Position numbers and translations under genes: made by a program
Part shown: in pieces, positions 1 to 8,376 of the stretch
Numbering within the stretch: the stretch's first letter is position 1
How the letters are laid out: each line of letters starts with the position of its first letter
Notes under the pieces: generated by a model
Told to the model about the DNA's origin: nothing
Databases searched by the model: none
Seen by the model: only the letters and a program-made list of their open reading frames with translations
Source of the DNA: Haladaptatus caseinilyticus
GTDB lineage: Archaea > Halobacteriota > Halobacteria > Halobacteriales > Haladaptataceae
Assembly (NCBI RefSeq): GCF_026248685.1
Contig: NZ_CP111036.1
Span: 1,426,001-1,490,000, forward strand
Length of the DNA: 64,000 nt
Direction: 5' to 3'

Positions 1-65
1 TGGAAAAATACCGTAATATCGGCTGCACCGACCAATCGGGATTGCTCGTAAGGAGACGTTTACAA

Positions 66-722
66 ATGACGACAATAATCAACATCACCGTTCCGCCGAC
101 CGATTTTCCACTCGGTAGTATCTTCGAGACGTTCTCCGAGGTGGATATCGAACTCGAGCGGGTAATTCCGACGAACCACGCACTCGTTCCCTACTTCTGG
201 GTCTGGGGAAAAGACGTGGACGATATCGAGGATGCGTTCGAAAGCAACCCCGCGGTTCACTCCATCGAACTCGTCGATACGGTCAAAGACGGAGCACTGT
301 TCCGAACTGAGTGGAATCTCGATGTGGACGGAATTCTCAAGGGAATCACCAAAACACGATTGGTACTGCTTTCTGCCACCGGTTCGGAGGACCACTGGGA
401 GTTCGAATTTCGAACGCAAGACCACGAGGGAATGACGGAATTTCAGGACTACTGTGCCGATCACGATATTCCGATCACTATTACTCGAATCTACACTGTC
501 GCCGAAATGCAAGTGGGGACGCAGTATCGGCTCACTCCGCCACAGGAGTCAGCACTCGTTTCTGCATTCGATGCGGGCTATTTCGACAAACCCCGCGAAG
601 CGACTCTCGAAGAGGTTTCCGCCGACTTGGAAATCACACGTCAAGCCCTATCCGAACGCCTCCGGCGCGGACATCGAAATCTCATCGCGAATACGCTTAT
701 TCATCCCCGACGCGAGGAATGA
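66..722 (+). CDS. HTH-10 family transcriptional regulator (bacterio-opsin activator type)
   Basis: A 218-residue DNA-binding regulator of the haloarchaeal HTH-10 family. Residues about 1-150 form the sensor-like domain typical of Bat-related proteins. Residues about 158-210 form the HTH-10 domain, recognisable by LTPPQESALVSAFDAGYFD and the LEEVSADLEITRQALSERL helices. The ATG at 66 fits family N-termini better than an in-frame start at 42. The neighbouring gene encodes a HalOD1 protein, an output domain often linked to Bat-type signalling. The ligand and targets cannot be read from sequence. Confidence 0.88.
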   Translation: MTTIINITVPPTDFPLGSIFETFSEVDIELERVIPTNHALVPYFWVWGKDVDDIEDAFESNPAVHSIELVDTVKDGALFRTEWNLDVDGILKGITKTRLVLLSATGSEDHWEFEFRTQDHEGMTEFQDYCADHDIPITITRIYTVAEMQVGTQYRLTPPQESALVSAFDAGYFDKPREATLEEVSADLEITRQALSERLRRGHRNLIANTLIHPRREE

Positions 723-798
723 ACGACCGCAGAAGAATATAAATGCCATACATAATCAATCCACAGTGGCTAATGATTGGCCAGTGAAGGGGTTTGTA

Positions 799-1083
799 AT
801 GGTTTCGAAGCCCCCACTGGACCCCAGAAACGACGGTTCGGAGGACGGAATGACCTCCGAACCGATTTCGAAAGCAATCAGCGACGTAGTTATCCGAGCA
901 ATTGCTGAGAAAAAAGGCTGTGAACCGGCGAACCTGACGCCACCGCTGTACGATGTTCTGGACCCGGACGCACTCGATGCGATGTATGGACGTTCTTCAC
1001 CACGAACGGTCTTCGAATACGCTGGCTACCAGGTCACTATCCATCCGAACGAATCGATTACGGTCATTGATACGTCCCGGTGA
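799..1083 (+). CDS. HalOD1 output domain protein
   Basis: A 94-residue protein matching the haloarchaeal HalOD1 domain, usually a stand-alone or receiver-linked output module of unknown biochemical activity. Typical family blocks are SDVVIRAIAEKKGCEP, LYDVLDPDALDAMY and the closing V-x-I-x-x-x-ESITV strand. Start 799 gives a full-length domain; ATG 850 is the alternative and would remove 17 residues that lie outside the domain. It lies 76 bp downstream of an HTH-10 regulator on the same strand, so co-regulation is plausible. Confidence 0.8.
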   Translation: MVSKPPLDPRNDGSEDGMTSEPISKAISDVVIRAIAEKKGCEPANLTPPLYDVLDPDALDAMYGRSSPRTVFEYAGYQVTIHPNESITVIDTSR

Positions 1084-1216
1084 ATCGGAGTATGCGACAC
1101 GGTCGGTGGCGACTTTCCTGCGTTTTCGGGGCTTAATCGAATCAGCCGTATTCTGTTGACTCCGCGGGTAGATAAGACGAGTTTGGCGAGGGGAGCCGGG
1201 AAAAGGGAATTCGTGC

Positions 1217-2143
1217 TCAGTCGTCAGCGGGCGACGGACTTCCCGCCATCTCCACGGTTCCACCGACATCCAATTCGTCGAGCGCGACCTGTGCGGCACG
1301 CTTGCCCGACAGCAGCATCGCGCCGAAGGTCGGTCCCATTCGGGTGAGGCCGTACGTCGTCGCCGTGGCGAGGCCGGTTGCAATGAGTCCGTCGTGAACG
1401 GTGCCAGCGTGTTCGACCACTTCGTCCTCGCTCTTCGCGACCCACATCGAATCGTGCCCGGGCGAGTCGTGACCGGGTGCACCGTACTGGCCGTCCTCGG
1501 TCTTGTCCATCCCGGTGTTGTACTCCTTCGCGTGACTGAGACCCGGGGCGTCCAGTACGCCGCGTTCTTGGAGTTTCGAGACGACGACCGCATCGTGACC
1601 CGTCGCGTCGATGACGAGGTCGGATTCGACCGCGATCGGGTCAACACAGGTGAGTTCGCGCGGGAGGGCGTGAACCGGTGTCCAGTTCATCACGATACCG
1701 CCAACGCGGTGGCCTTCGCGAACCACGACGTCGGTAAATTCGGTCATATTCTGTATCTTCGCGCCCGCGGCACAGGCCGATTCGATGAGCGCAGAACAGG
1801 CGTGTGGTCCGTTTGCGACGTACAGTCCCTCGGCTTCGTCCGACTCCTCGTAGGGAACGCCCAACTCGTCGAGGACGGTCTGTGAGGGGTCACGAACCGT
1901 GACCTTATTCATCAGGAAGCCGCCGAGCCAGAAGCCTCCGCCGAGGTAGTTGTTCTTCTCCACGACCATCGTCTGCACCCCACGGTCGGCGAGTTCCTTC
2001 GCGGCCACAAGTCCGGACGGACCGCCGCCGACGATGATGACCTCGCTCTCGGAAAACTCGGTGAACTCGTCGCTCCACGCGGTGCCGATTGCTCGCGTTA
2101 CTTCCGCTTCACTAACGTCCGCAAATCCATCGAAATCGTGCAT
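1217..2143 (-). CDS. thi4: Thi4-type thiamine thiazole synthase / ribose-1,5-bisphosphate isomerase family
   Basis: Makes the thiazole half of thiamine from NAD and glycine. The protein has 308 residues. An FAD/NAD Rossmann motif [11 protein letters not shown] lies near residues 35-45, and GGGFWLGG follows. Cys166 in the block RELTCVDPI aligns with the sulfur-donating cysteine of yeast and Haloferax Thi4, so this is the single-turnover cysteine type, not the sulfide-using histidine type of methanogens. ATG 2143 starts at [10 protein letters not shown], the usual haloarchaeal N-terminus; a longer frame upstream is not needed. A palindrome covers the promoter (2148-2165), and its likely repressor ThiR is encoded 14 kb away. 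Confidence 0.95.
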   Translation of the reverse strand: MHDFDGFADVSEAEVTRAIGTAWSDEFTEFSESEVIIVGGGPSGLVAAKELADRGVQTMVVEKNNYLGGGFWLGGFLMNKVTVRDPSQTVLDELGVPYEESDEAEGLYVANGPHACSALIESACAAGAKIQNMTEFTDVVVREGHRVGGIVMNWTPVHALPRELTCVDPIAVESDLVIDATGHDAVVVSKLQERGVLDAPGLSHAKEYNTGMDKTEDGQYGAPGHDSPGHDSMWVAKSEDEVVEHAGTVHDGLIATGLATATTYGLTRMGPTFGAMLLSGKRAAQVALDELDVGGTVEMAGSPSPADD

Positions 2144-2147
2144 ACCA

Positions 2148-2165
2148 CCTAGTGATATTACTAAG
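2148..2165. promoter_or_regulatory. Imperfect palindrome in the thi4 promoter, candidate ThiR operator
   Basis: CCTAGTGATATTACTAAG is an inverted repeat with 7 of 9 positions paired. It sits 5 bp upstream of the thi4 start and just downstream of an AT-rich TATA-like box (about 2164-2172, minus strand). A protein bound here would cover the transcription start of a leaderless mRNA. ThiR is known to repress thi4 in Haloferax; assigning this palindrome to ThiR is an inference. Confidence 0.4.
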
Positions 2166-2275
2166 TTATTGAAAACGGTTTCCCTCCGTTGGTGGTACAA
2201 GGACGGTAAACGGAGGCCGAACGGTTCGGCCAATCGGAAATTTCATTACTTGCATGTGAACAGAGTACAAGTCCG

Positions 2276-3112
2276 ATGGAACTCCTCCCGCTCGATCGAC
2301 TGCCTCAGTATTCCGAATGGGCCAGCTATCTCCTCGACCCCAACCGTGACCCACCGGGCGAGTTAGACGCCTACACCGATATCGATGTGTACGATACGAT
2401 ATACGGTCATGTACTGGAACACTATCGTGACACTGGCCTCGACCGTGAGACTTTCTCCCTCGAAACACGTGCGAAAGGTCGCGAGGAACCGGACGTCATC
2501 TCCATCGATGAATCGCTATACCTCGCCAGCACGAACGACCTGGTCGCCCTGGAAAAAGATGCCGTACGTGAAACCCTTCGCCCGGTTCTCGACGGTGGCG
2601 AAACCGTCGTCGCCCTCGGCTGCGGTTGGGGTCGGAATCTCGGCATCATCGCCGACTCGTTTCCCGACGTGACCGTCGTCGGTGGTGAAATCGCGGAACA
2701 AGGTGTCACCATCTCGCGGGAACTGCACGCCGACGAAAACCGTATCTCGGTCAAAACATTCGATTTTCACGGCGACTGGAGCATCTTCGACGGCCACGAC
2801 GACGTGGTGGTGTTCACCTATGGTGCGCTTACCACGCTCGACGGCGTTCAGTCGGTGATCGATCGATTGGTTTCCCATGCAGAAAAACGATCCATCGTGG
2901 GCGTCCATCTCGAACAGACCGTGCCACATCCCTCGAACACCGTCCTCGGTCTGCTTCGTCGTCGATACGCCGACGTTCGTGGGTTCGAAACCGACCTGCT
3001 GCCTGTCCTTCGAGCGCATCCGGACGTTTCGGTGACCTATACCGAGTACGACGCGGTCGGCGCGAACCCGCTACATCCGCAAACCGCCATCAGATGGTAT
3101 CCGTCGCGGTGA
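2276..3112 (+). CDS. Class I SAM-dependent methyltransferase-like protein
   Basis: A 278-residue protein with a Rossmann-fold methyltransferase core. Motif I is VVALGCGWGRN at residues 111-121, followed by an acidic motif II region (VVGGEIAEQ) and a motif IV-like VVVFTYGALTTL. The 100-residue N-terminal extension is unlike small generic methyltransferases and may bind substrate. It is divergent from thi4, with about 130 bp between the starts. The substrate is unknown. No dedicated partner lies beside it; the next gene is convergent and 17 bp away. Confidence 0.75.
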   Translation: MELLPLDRLPQYSEWASYLLDPNRDPPGELDAYTDIDVYDTIYGHVLEHYRDTGLDRETFSLETRAKGREEPDVISIDESLYLASTNDLVALEKDAVRETLRPVLDGGETVVALGCGWGRNLGIIADSFPDVTVVGGEIAEQGVTISRELHADENRISVKTFDFHGDWSIFDGHDDVVVFTYGALTTLDGVQSVIDRLVSHAEKRSIVGVHLEQTVPHPSNTVLGLLRRRYADVRGFETDLLPVLRAHPDVSVTYTEYDAVGANPLHPQTAIRWYPSR

Positions 3113-3129
3113 ATCGTCTGTGCGTTCGT

Positions 3130-4248
3130 TTAGTCGTAACGCGGTACGCGCCCCGAGGAATCGCTCCCTTCCACGAACGGAAGCGGCAGTAGTTCCGCAG
3201 AGACGTCCTCGCCGTCGATTCGGACGGTCAGTTCGGTTCCCATCGCTACGCCGTAGTTCACTAATGCCATCGCAATCGGTTCCTCGCAGGACGGACTGTC
3301 GATTGCGCGGGTGATTTCGCCGACGACTTCGTCGCCGTCGAAGACCGCCGTGCCTCGCTCCGGTATCGATTCGGGACGTAGTCCCGCGAGTCTACGACTC
3401 GGTTGCCCGCGATTTTCGACGCGCGAGACGACTTCCTGCCCAACGAAACAGCCCTTCTCGAAGTCGAGCGCGTTTCGAATTCCGAGGACGTTCGGAATTT
3501 CGTCCTCGAGTTCGAACTCGAACAGGGGCGTTCCAGCCTCCAGGGTCAGCGATTCCCACGTTTTTCTGCCGAACGGCGCGGCGTTCATCCCGTGAGTGAT
3601 GAGCGCGTCGAAGACCAGTTCGATGTTCGGGCGGGGACGGCCGATTTCGTCTTCCGTCTCGTCGGTCGTGCAGATGACTTCGTATCCCTCCTCGCCAGTC
3701 GGGGCGTCGGTTCGCACCACTGTGACGCCCACGTCGGCCATCTTCCCACGAACGAACGACAACTGCTCGTCGGGTGTGCTCACGTTGTTCAGCACGCTGG
3801 CGACTTTCTCGGTTGCGTGCGGACCGTGAACACCGAAGACGGCGAACTGATCGGTCGCTACCGTGATTTCCACGTCCTGAATGAACACCTTCTCCCGCCA
3901 CTCCTCGGCTAACGGGGTCGCCTTTCCGGGCGGCGTAAAGAGGAGGAGTTTGTCGTCCGTCGTGTAGACGTACATGTCCATCTCGATTTTTCCTTGCGGG
4001 TCGAGGAGGAGGGCGTAAACTCCCTGCCCGTCTTCAGTCGGAACCGTATTCGAGATGACGTTGTCCACGTACTCGATTCGGTCGTCGCCCGAAATAACGA
4101 GAACGCCGTACGGCATTTCCGTGAGTCCGACACCGTTTCTGACTGCACGATGTGTGCGTTCCGGTCGTCCATAATCGCGTGGAACCCGACGGTTGCCGAC
4201 CGAGCAGAACGTCGCCCCGTGGTCGGCGTGCAGGTCTTCCAAGTGCAT
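3130..4248 (-). CDS. YgfZ/GcvT-type aminomethyltransferase family folate-binding protein
   Basis: A 372-residue protein of the GcvT/YgfZ superfamily. The YgfZ signature KGCFVGQE lies at residues 265-272; its conserved cysteine is linked to maintenance of iron-sulfur enzymes in bacteria and mitochondria (YgfZ, Iba57). No glycine-cleavage P, H or L genes lie nearby. The signature cysteine therefore favours Fe-S maintenance over glycine cleavage, although automated annotation would often say aminomethyltransferase. It is followed on the same strand, after a 42-bp gap on its upstream side, by the winged-helix gene at 4291. Confidence 0.85.
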   Translation of the reverse strand: MHLEDLHADHGATFCSVGNRRVPRDYGRPERTHRAVRNGVGLTEMPYGVLVISGDDRIEYVDNVISNTVPTEDGQGVYALLLDPQGKIEMDMYVYTTDDKLLLFTPPGKATPLAEEWREKVFIQDVEITVATDQFAVFGVHGPHATEKVASVLNNVSTPDEQLSFVRGKMADVGVTVVRTDAPTGEEGYEVICTTDETEDEIGRPRPNIELVFDALITHGMNAAPFGRKTWESLTLEAGTPLFEFELEDEIPNVLGIRNALDFEKGCFVGQEVVSRVENRGQPSRRLAGLRPESIPERGTAVFDGDEVVGEITRAIDSPSCEEPIAMALVNYGVAMGTELTVRIDGEDVSAELLPLPFVEGSDSSGRVPRYD

Positions 4249-4290
4249 GGTCGTATTCGTCGCCGAGGGCGGGTAAAAACGTCGGATATC

Positions 4291-4587
4291 TCAGAGCGGC
4301 AGACGCTCGATGATTCGATCGACGATGGACGGCTCTTCCCCCACCTCGTCAGGGTCGGGAACGACGCGCTCGTCCGGTTTGATGAGGGTTCGTCTCTCCT
4401 TCGTTTCCGCGTTGATGAGGCCGTCCTCTTTGAGATTGCCCAGCGCGTCCTCCAAATCGTCGATAGCCACATCGACTTGTGTCCGGAGTTCAAATACCGT
4501 CATCCCATCCTCGCTCCGGTCTACGAGGGCGTCGAGCACCCGAACCTCGATATCCGGGCGGCGTCGATACTCCCGCTTGGCCTTCAT
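4291..4587 (-). CDS. Small winged-helix-like haloarchaeal protein (DUF6432-type)
   Basis: A 98-residue protein with a predicted winged helix (VRVLDALVDRSEDGMTVFELR, then a second helix DDLEDALGNLKEDGL and a short wing). It resembles the haloarchaeal family annotated DUF6432; the family number is from memory. ATG 4587 is preferred because a TATA-like CTAAAA (minus strand, 4611-4616) lies 26 bp upstream, as expected for a leaderless transcript. An in-frame ATG at 4629 is the alternative. It may be transcribed with the YgfZ-like gene. Confidence 0.7.
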   Translation of the reverse strand: MKAKREYRRRPDIEVRVLDALVDRSEDGMTVFELRTQVDVAIDDLEDALGNLKEDGLINAETKERRTLIKPDERVVPDPDEVGEEPSIVDRIIERLPL

Positions 4588-4777
4588 ATCCGTCTCTATG
4601 TCACCCCGGGTTTTAGCCTTACCTCCCATTCATTTCGAGGAATCGTTTCGGATGGAAAGTGGGAGTACGGTGAATTCATCGTCCTATTCCCGAAGGGAGC
4701 TTCGACTATAAATTGTAACCGATGGACGGTCGGCAAAAAGTACTTGACCACGTTCTCTGTATTTTATCTGAAATATA

Positions 4778-5563
4778 ATGTTTCCGAACCTCCGAGAAAA
4801 GTACGGAGCAGAACCGGTTATCACGCCGAAAGCGCACTCCGAGTACAGACAATCGAAAACCGAAGGCGACGCTGTGGAACCTCCGCAGGCAGTGATCTTC
4901 TGCTACAGTAACGCGTTGATGCGCTATTTCACGGACATCTACGAAGGGCGGGAAGTGAGCCACTACTACGGCGACCTGTTCCTCTTTGCCGATACGGGTC
5001 ACTCCGTGGGCGTCATGGGGAACTTCGGTATCGGCGCGCCAACGACCGCGATGCTGATGGACGAACTCATCGCGGACGGCGTCGAGGCGTTTCTCTCGGT
5101 CGGAATCGCGGGCAGTCTGGACGACTCCATCGAGATGGGCGACTTCATACTCTGTGACAAAGCGATCCGCGATGAAGGAACGTCGCATCACTACGTCGAA
5201 TCCGAAAAGTTCGCACACGCAAGCGAATCATTCACGGCGAAATTGAAGGAACTGCTCAAAAATCGGGACGAAACGTTTCACGTCGGCCCGTCGTGGACGA
5301 CCGATGCCATCTATCGGGAGACGAAAGCCGAAATCGAACGATACGCCGACGAGGGCGTTCTCACGGTGGACATGGAAGCGTCCGCGGTGTTCGCCGTTGC
5401 GACGCATCGTGGCGTGGACGCGGGATCTATTTTCGTGATCAGCGACTATCTCGGTCTCTCGGAGTGGGAACCGAAGTTCCACATGACGAAAGAGGATCTG
5501 CACCACCTCGGCGATACCGCAAAGGAGATGCTGACAGCGTATTCGAACCGGCGGTCGATCTGA
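4778..5563 (+). CDS. Nucleoside phosphorylase (uridine/purine type)
   Basis: Phosphorolytic cleavage of a nucleoside to base plus ribose-1-phosphate. The 261-residue protein has the PNP/UDP family blocks: a GNFGIGAPTTA phosphate/ribose-binding segment near residue 80, SVGIAGSLDD near 107, and the ribose-binding VDMEASAVFAVA near 198. Base specificity cannot be fixed by eye; uridine phosphorylase is the usual haloarchaeal assignment. The stop lies 6 bp from the convergent stop of the flavoprotein gene at 5570. Confidence 0.9.
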   Translation: MFPNLREKYGAEPVITPKAHSEYRQSKTEGDAVEPPQAVIFCYSNALMRYFTDIYEGREVSHYYGDLFLFADTGHSVGVMGNFGIGAPTTAMLMDELIADGVEAFLSVGIAGSLDDSIEMGDFILCDKAIRDEGTSHHYVESEKFAHASESFTAKLKELLKNRDETFHVGPSWTTDAIYRETKAEIERYADEGVLTVDMEASAVFAVATHRGVDAGSIFVISDYLGLSEWEPKFHMTKEDLHHLGDTAKEMLTAYSNRRSI

Positions 5564-5569
5564 GTGACG

Positions 5570-6973
5570 CTAGTTATCGCCGATTTCCTCGCTCGCATCG
5601 CGGAACAGACCATCCAGAATCTCGGGGGTCGTCGGATGATACGCCCGATCCGGAACGTCGCGTACGTCCATCCCCTGCTCCACGACCACTTGCATCGTCT
5701 TCGCCATCACATCAGCGTGGTAGTGTAATCCTTGATAACCGAGGACGGTGCCGTCGTCCGCGTCCACGACGAGTTTTGCCAACCCTTCCGAGGCCTGCTT
5801 CGTTTTGAACACGCCGTCATCGCTCGCTTGCCGAGAGACGGCAACGTAGTCCCGGCCTTCTGACTCGGCTTCATCTTCCGAGAGGCCGACACGCGCGAAA
5901 GGATACACTCCGGTGGCCGAGAAGATGACGTGATGGTGGACGTTCTCGTACGGTTCGAGGTCGTTCCCACGTGCGTGAGCGAGAACGTTTTCGGCGGCCT
6001 TGAACCCCTGTTCCTTGGCGACGTGAAGGATCGGCTCTTTACCGTTTACGTCCCCGACGACGAAGGTTCGGGGGTCGTCGCGGGACTGCATGGTGTCCAT
6101 AACCCACCCCGGATTCGGTTCGAGGTCCGTGTTCTCCAATCCGAGTCGTTCGATATTCGGCCGCCGTCCAGTGAACAGGAACAGTTCGTCGGCTTCGATG
6201 GCGCGTTCCTCGCCGTCCTGCTCGACGTAAAGTCGGACCCCGTCGTCCGTGGATTCGACCCGCTTCTCGTCGGTTTCGGTCAGGATGTCGATACCGAAGT
6301 CGTCGCGATAGATCTCGAGTAGTTCGTCGCCGAACGCCGAGTCGGCCTCGTCCAACGGTCGTGGGTCGTGTTCGATGACGGTGATGTCCATTTCCGCCGC
6401 CTCGGTGAGGTACGGGGCGAGTTCGAGGCCGACGTAGCCAAAGCCCATCACGATACCCGAGTCGGGGAATCGGATCGTATCGAGCACGTCCGCGCTGGTC
6501 ATGAAATCCACATCGTCGATGCCGGGGAGGTCGGGCACGTTTATCACCGAGCCGGTGGCGACGACGACGTAGTCCGCTTCGATCTCCTGATCGCCGATTC
6601 GAATCGTATGATCGTCCACGAACCGGGCGGTATCGTGGTAGAACGTGACGTTTTCACGCTCTGCGAGGTCGTGAACCGCGCCTCGACGGTGCTCCGCGAA
6701 GTCGTAGATATGCTCGTTTTTGCTGTTCACTACCGACTCCAAATCTACCTCCGGCGTGTCGGAAAGTCGCGGGTCGTGCCGGGCGTGGAACTTGTGAGCA
6801 GACGCCGACAGTACCTCTTTCGAGGGCATACAGCCGCGAAGGATACATAGGCCACCGCCGGGTTCGCCGTCGTCCACGAGCGTCAACTGTACGTCTGCTT
6901 CATCGGCGAGTCCGTTCGCGACTGCGACGCCAGCACTTCCGTACGCGCCGATTATCGCTACGTGAATGGTCAT
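5570..6973 (-). CDS. Dihydrolipoyl dehydrogenase-like pyridine nucleotide-disulfide oxidoreductase
   Basis: A 467-residue FAD flavoprotein of the lipoamide dehydrogenase/mercuric reductase class. It has an N-terminal FAD motif (IIGAYGSAG, a variant of GxGxxG), the redox-active CxxxxC as CILRGCMPSK (Cys43, Cys48), a second NAD motif (GFGYVGLELAPY), and the C-terminal His-Glu dyad HPTTPE. No 2-oxoacid dehydrogenase E1/E2 genes are near, and the disulfide block ILRGCMPSK differs from the lipoamide form NVGCIPSK. The physiological disulfide substrate is therefore open. Confidence 0.85.
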   Translation of the reverse strand: MTIHVAIIGAYGSAGVAVANGLADEADVQLTLVDDGEPGGGLCILRGCMPSKEVLSASAHKFHARHDPRLSDTPEVDLESVVNSKNEHIYDFAEHRRGAVHDLAERENVTFYHDTARFVDDHTIRIGDQEIEADYVVVATGSVINVPDLPGIDDVDFMTSADVLDTIRFPDSGIVMGFGYVGLELAPYLTEAAEMDITVIEHDPRPLDEADSAFGDELLEIYRDDFGIDILTETDEKRVESTDDGVRLYVEQDGEERAIEADELFLFTGRRPNIERLGLENTDLEPNPGWVMDTMQSRDDPRTFVVGDVNGKEPILHVAKEQGFKAAENVLAHARGNDLEPYENVHHHVIFSATGVYPFARVGLSEDEAESEGRDYVAVSRQASDDGVFKTKQASEGLAKLVVDADDGTVLGYQGLHYHADVMAKTMQVVVEQGMDVRDVPDRAYHPTTPEILDGLFRDASEEIGDN

Positions 6974-7263
6974 ACGGGTTGTAATGACTGGTGGGCATTA
7001 GGGTTTGAGGTGCCGACGGGAATGATCGGAAAACTATCGTCTGCGCTGGCCGATATCCGGATTTTCGAATCGACACGTGTGGTAACGTTTCTCGGACCTG
7101 TTCGACTCTTTTACGAAGGACGACCGGCACGAGCGAACCCGAGTAACGGGTGTCGGTTGGGAGGAGGGTGGTCCGGGTGGCGGTTTTGCTTGGAGTCGGC
7201 ACCAAACGACCCCGACGAGGACCGGCATCCCGTTCCCAATCGGCTACACGTTTCCCCTCTCCC

Positions 7264-8217
7264 CTATCTGGAAATTTCGCCTCCATCCGAATCGAGCACT
7301 CGTTCGACTTCTGGTCGCGTCACGACGGCCACGTCGCCGGGAATCGTTCGCTTGAGTGCGGCGGTCGCGGAACCGTATTCGAGCGCGGTCTGGACCCCTT
7401 TGCCGTCGAGTCGGCAAGCGAGAAACGCGCCGACGAATGCGTCCCCGGTTCCTATCGGGTCAACCGTCTCGGTGTCGAACGCCGACTGCTCGAACAGTTC
7501 ACCATCGTGACGCGCCAAGGCGCCTTCGGAACCGCGAGTAACGACCACGGTTTCGAATCCCCATTCGTCGGCGAGTCCACGGGCGATGTCCTCGGCACTG
7601 CCCGACCGTCCGAGCACGTCACGGGCATCACGCTCGGCCGTGACGAGTAGGTCGATTGCAGGAAAGAGGTCCGAGAGGGTCTCGCGGGCCTCGGCAGGGG
7701 ACCAGAGCTTCGAGCGATAGTTCACGTCGAACGCGGTCGTCGTCCCGGTCTTCTGTGCTTCTTCGAGTATCTCGCTCACGGTCGATTCGAGCGTCGGGGA
7801 GAGGGCGGGCGTAATACCTGACGTGTAGAAAATCCTCGCGTCACGAATCGAATCGAGCGGGAGGTCCCTCAGTTCCGCCGTCGTGACGGCGGCGTCGGCC
7901 CGGTCATAGATGACGTTCGTTCCACGAGGGTCAGTCCCGTGTTCGAGGTAATATGTTCCCTGTCTCCCCTCGTCGCTCCACGCGATTTCGGTATCGATAC
8001 CGTACTGCCTGAGTCCGGCGACGACTCGTCGGCCGAGCGGTGAGTCCGGGAGTTTCGACGCCCACATCGCTTGCGCACCGAGTCGATTAGCAGCGATTGC
8101 GACGTTGCTCTCCGCACCCGCGGCACGGAGTTCGAGGGTGGACGTACTCTCGATTCGCTCACGGTCCGGTGGTGAAAGGCGTAGCATCGTCTCGCCAAAC
8201 GTCACGAGGTCGGTCAT
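7264..8217 (-). CDS. kdgK: PfkB-family sugar kinase, probably 2-keto-3-deoxygluconate kinase
   Basis: Phosphorylates a sugar acid, likely KDG in the semi-phosphorylative Entner-Doudoroff pathway of haloarchaea. The 317-residue protein has the PfkB N-terminal block ([13 protein letters not shown]), the [14 protein letters not shown] motif near residue 34, and the ATP/anion-hole block DPIGTGDAF at 253-261 with catalytic Asp259. ATG 8217 is chosen because the family starts at [10 protein letters not shown]; the frame runs upstream to 8244. KDG specificity follows from overall resemblance to haloarchaeal KdgK and is not proven. Confidence 0.85.
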   Translation of the reverse strand: MTDLVTFGETMLRLSPPDRERIESTSTLELRAAGAESNVAIAANRLGAQAMWASKLPDSPLGRRVVAGLRQYGIDTEIAWSDEGRQGTYYLEHGTDPRGTNVIYDRADAAVTTAELRDLPLDSIRDARIFYTSGITPALSPTLESTVSEILEEAQKTGTTTAFDVNYRSKLWSPAEARETLSDLFPAIDLLVTAERDARDVLGRSGSAEDIARGLADEWGFETVVVTRGSEGALARHDGELFEQSAFDTETVDPIGTGDAFVGAFLACRLDGKGVQTALEYGSATAALKRTIPGDVAVVTRPEVERVLDSDGGEISR

Positions 8218-8344
8218 GTGAGCGAGATGGACCGGGGAACTCATAGTTCACCCGGTAAGCCGATGCAATCAGTCGTGGGAGTGGTCGATGATTTCGAAAG
8301 GCCGAAAACGATGGTATGATTCATCATCACAAGGTATTTCTTCA

Positions 8345-8367
8345 GTAGTTGGCATATCCCCAACTAC
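8345..8367. promoter_or_regulatory. Perfect 8-bp inverted repeat before the first PAS-HTH10 gene
   Basis: GTAGTTGG and CCAACTAC are perfect complements separated by 7 bases. The repeat ends 9 bp before the start at 8377. On a leaderless transcript this would overlap the core promoter or the transcription start, so it could be an operator, possibly autoregulatory. The alternative is a short RNA hairpin in the 5' leader. Confidence 0.4.
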
Positions 8368-8376
8368 GGGAAAGGG

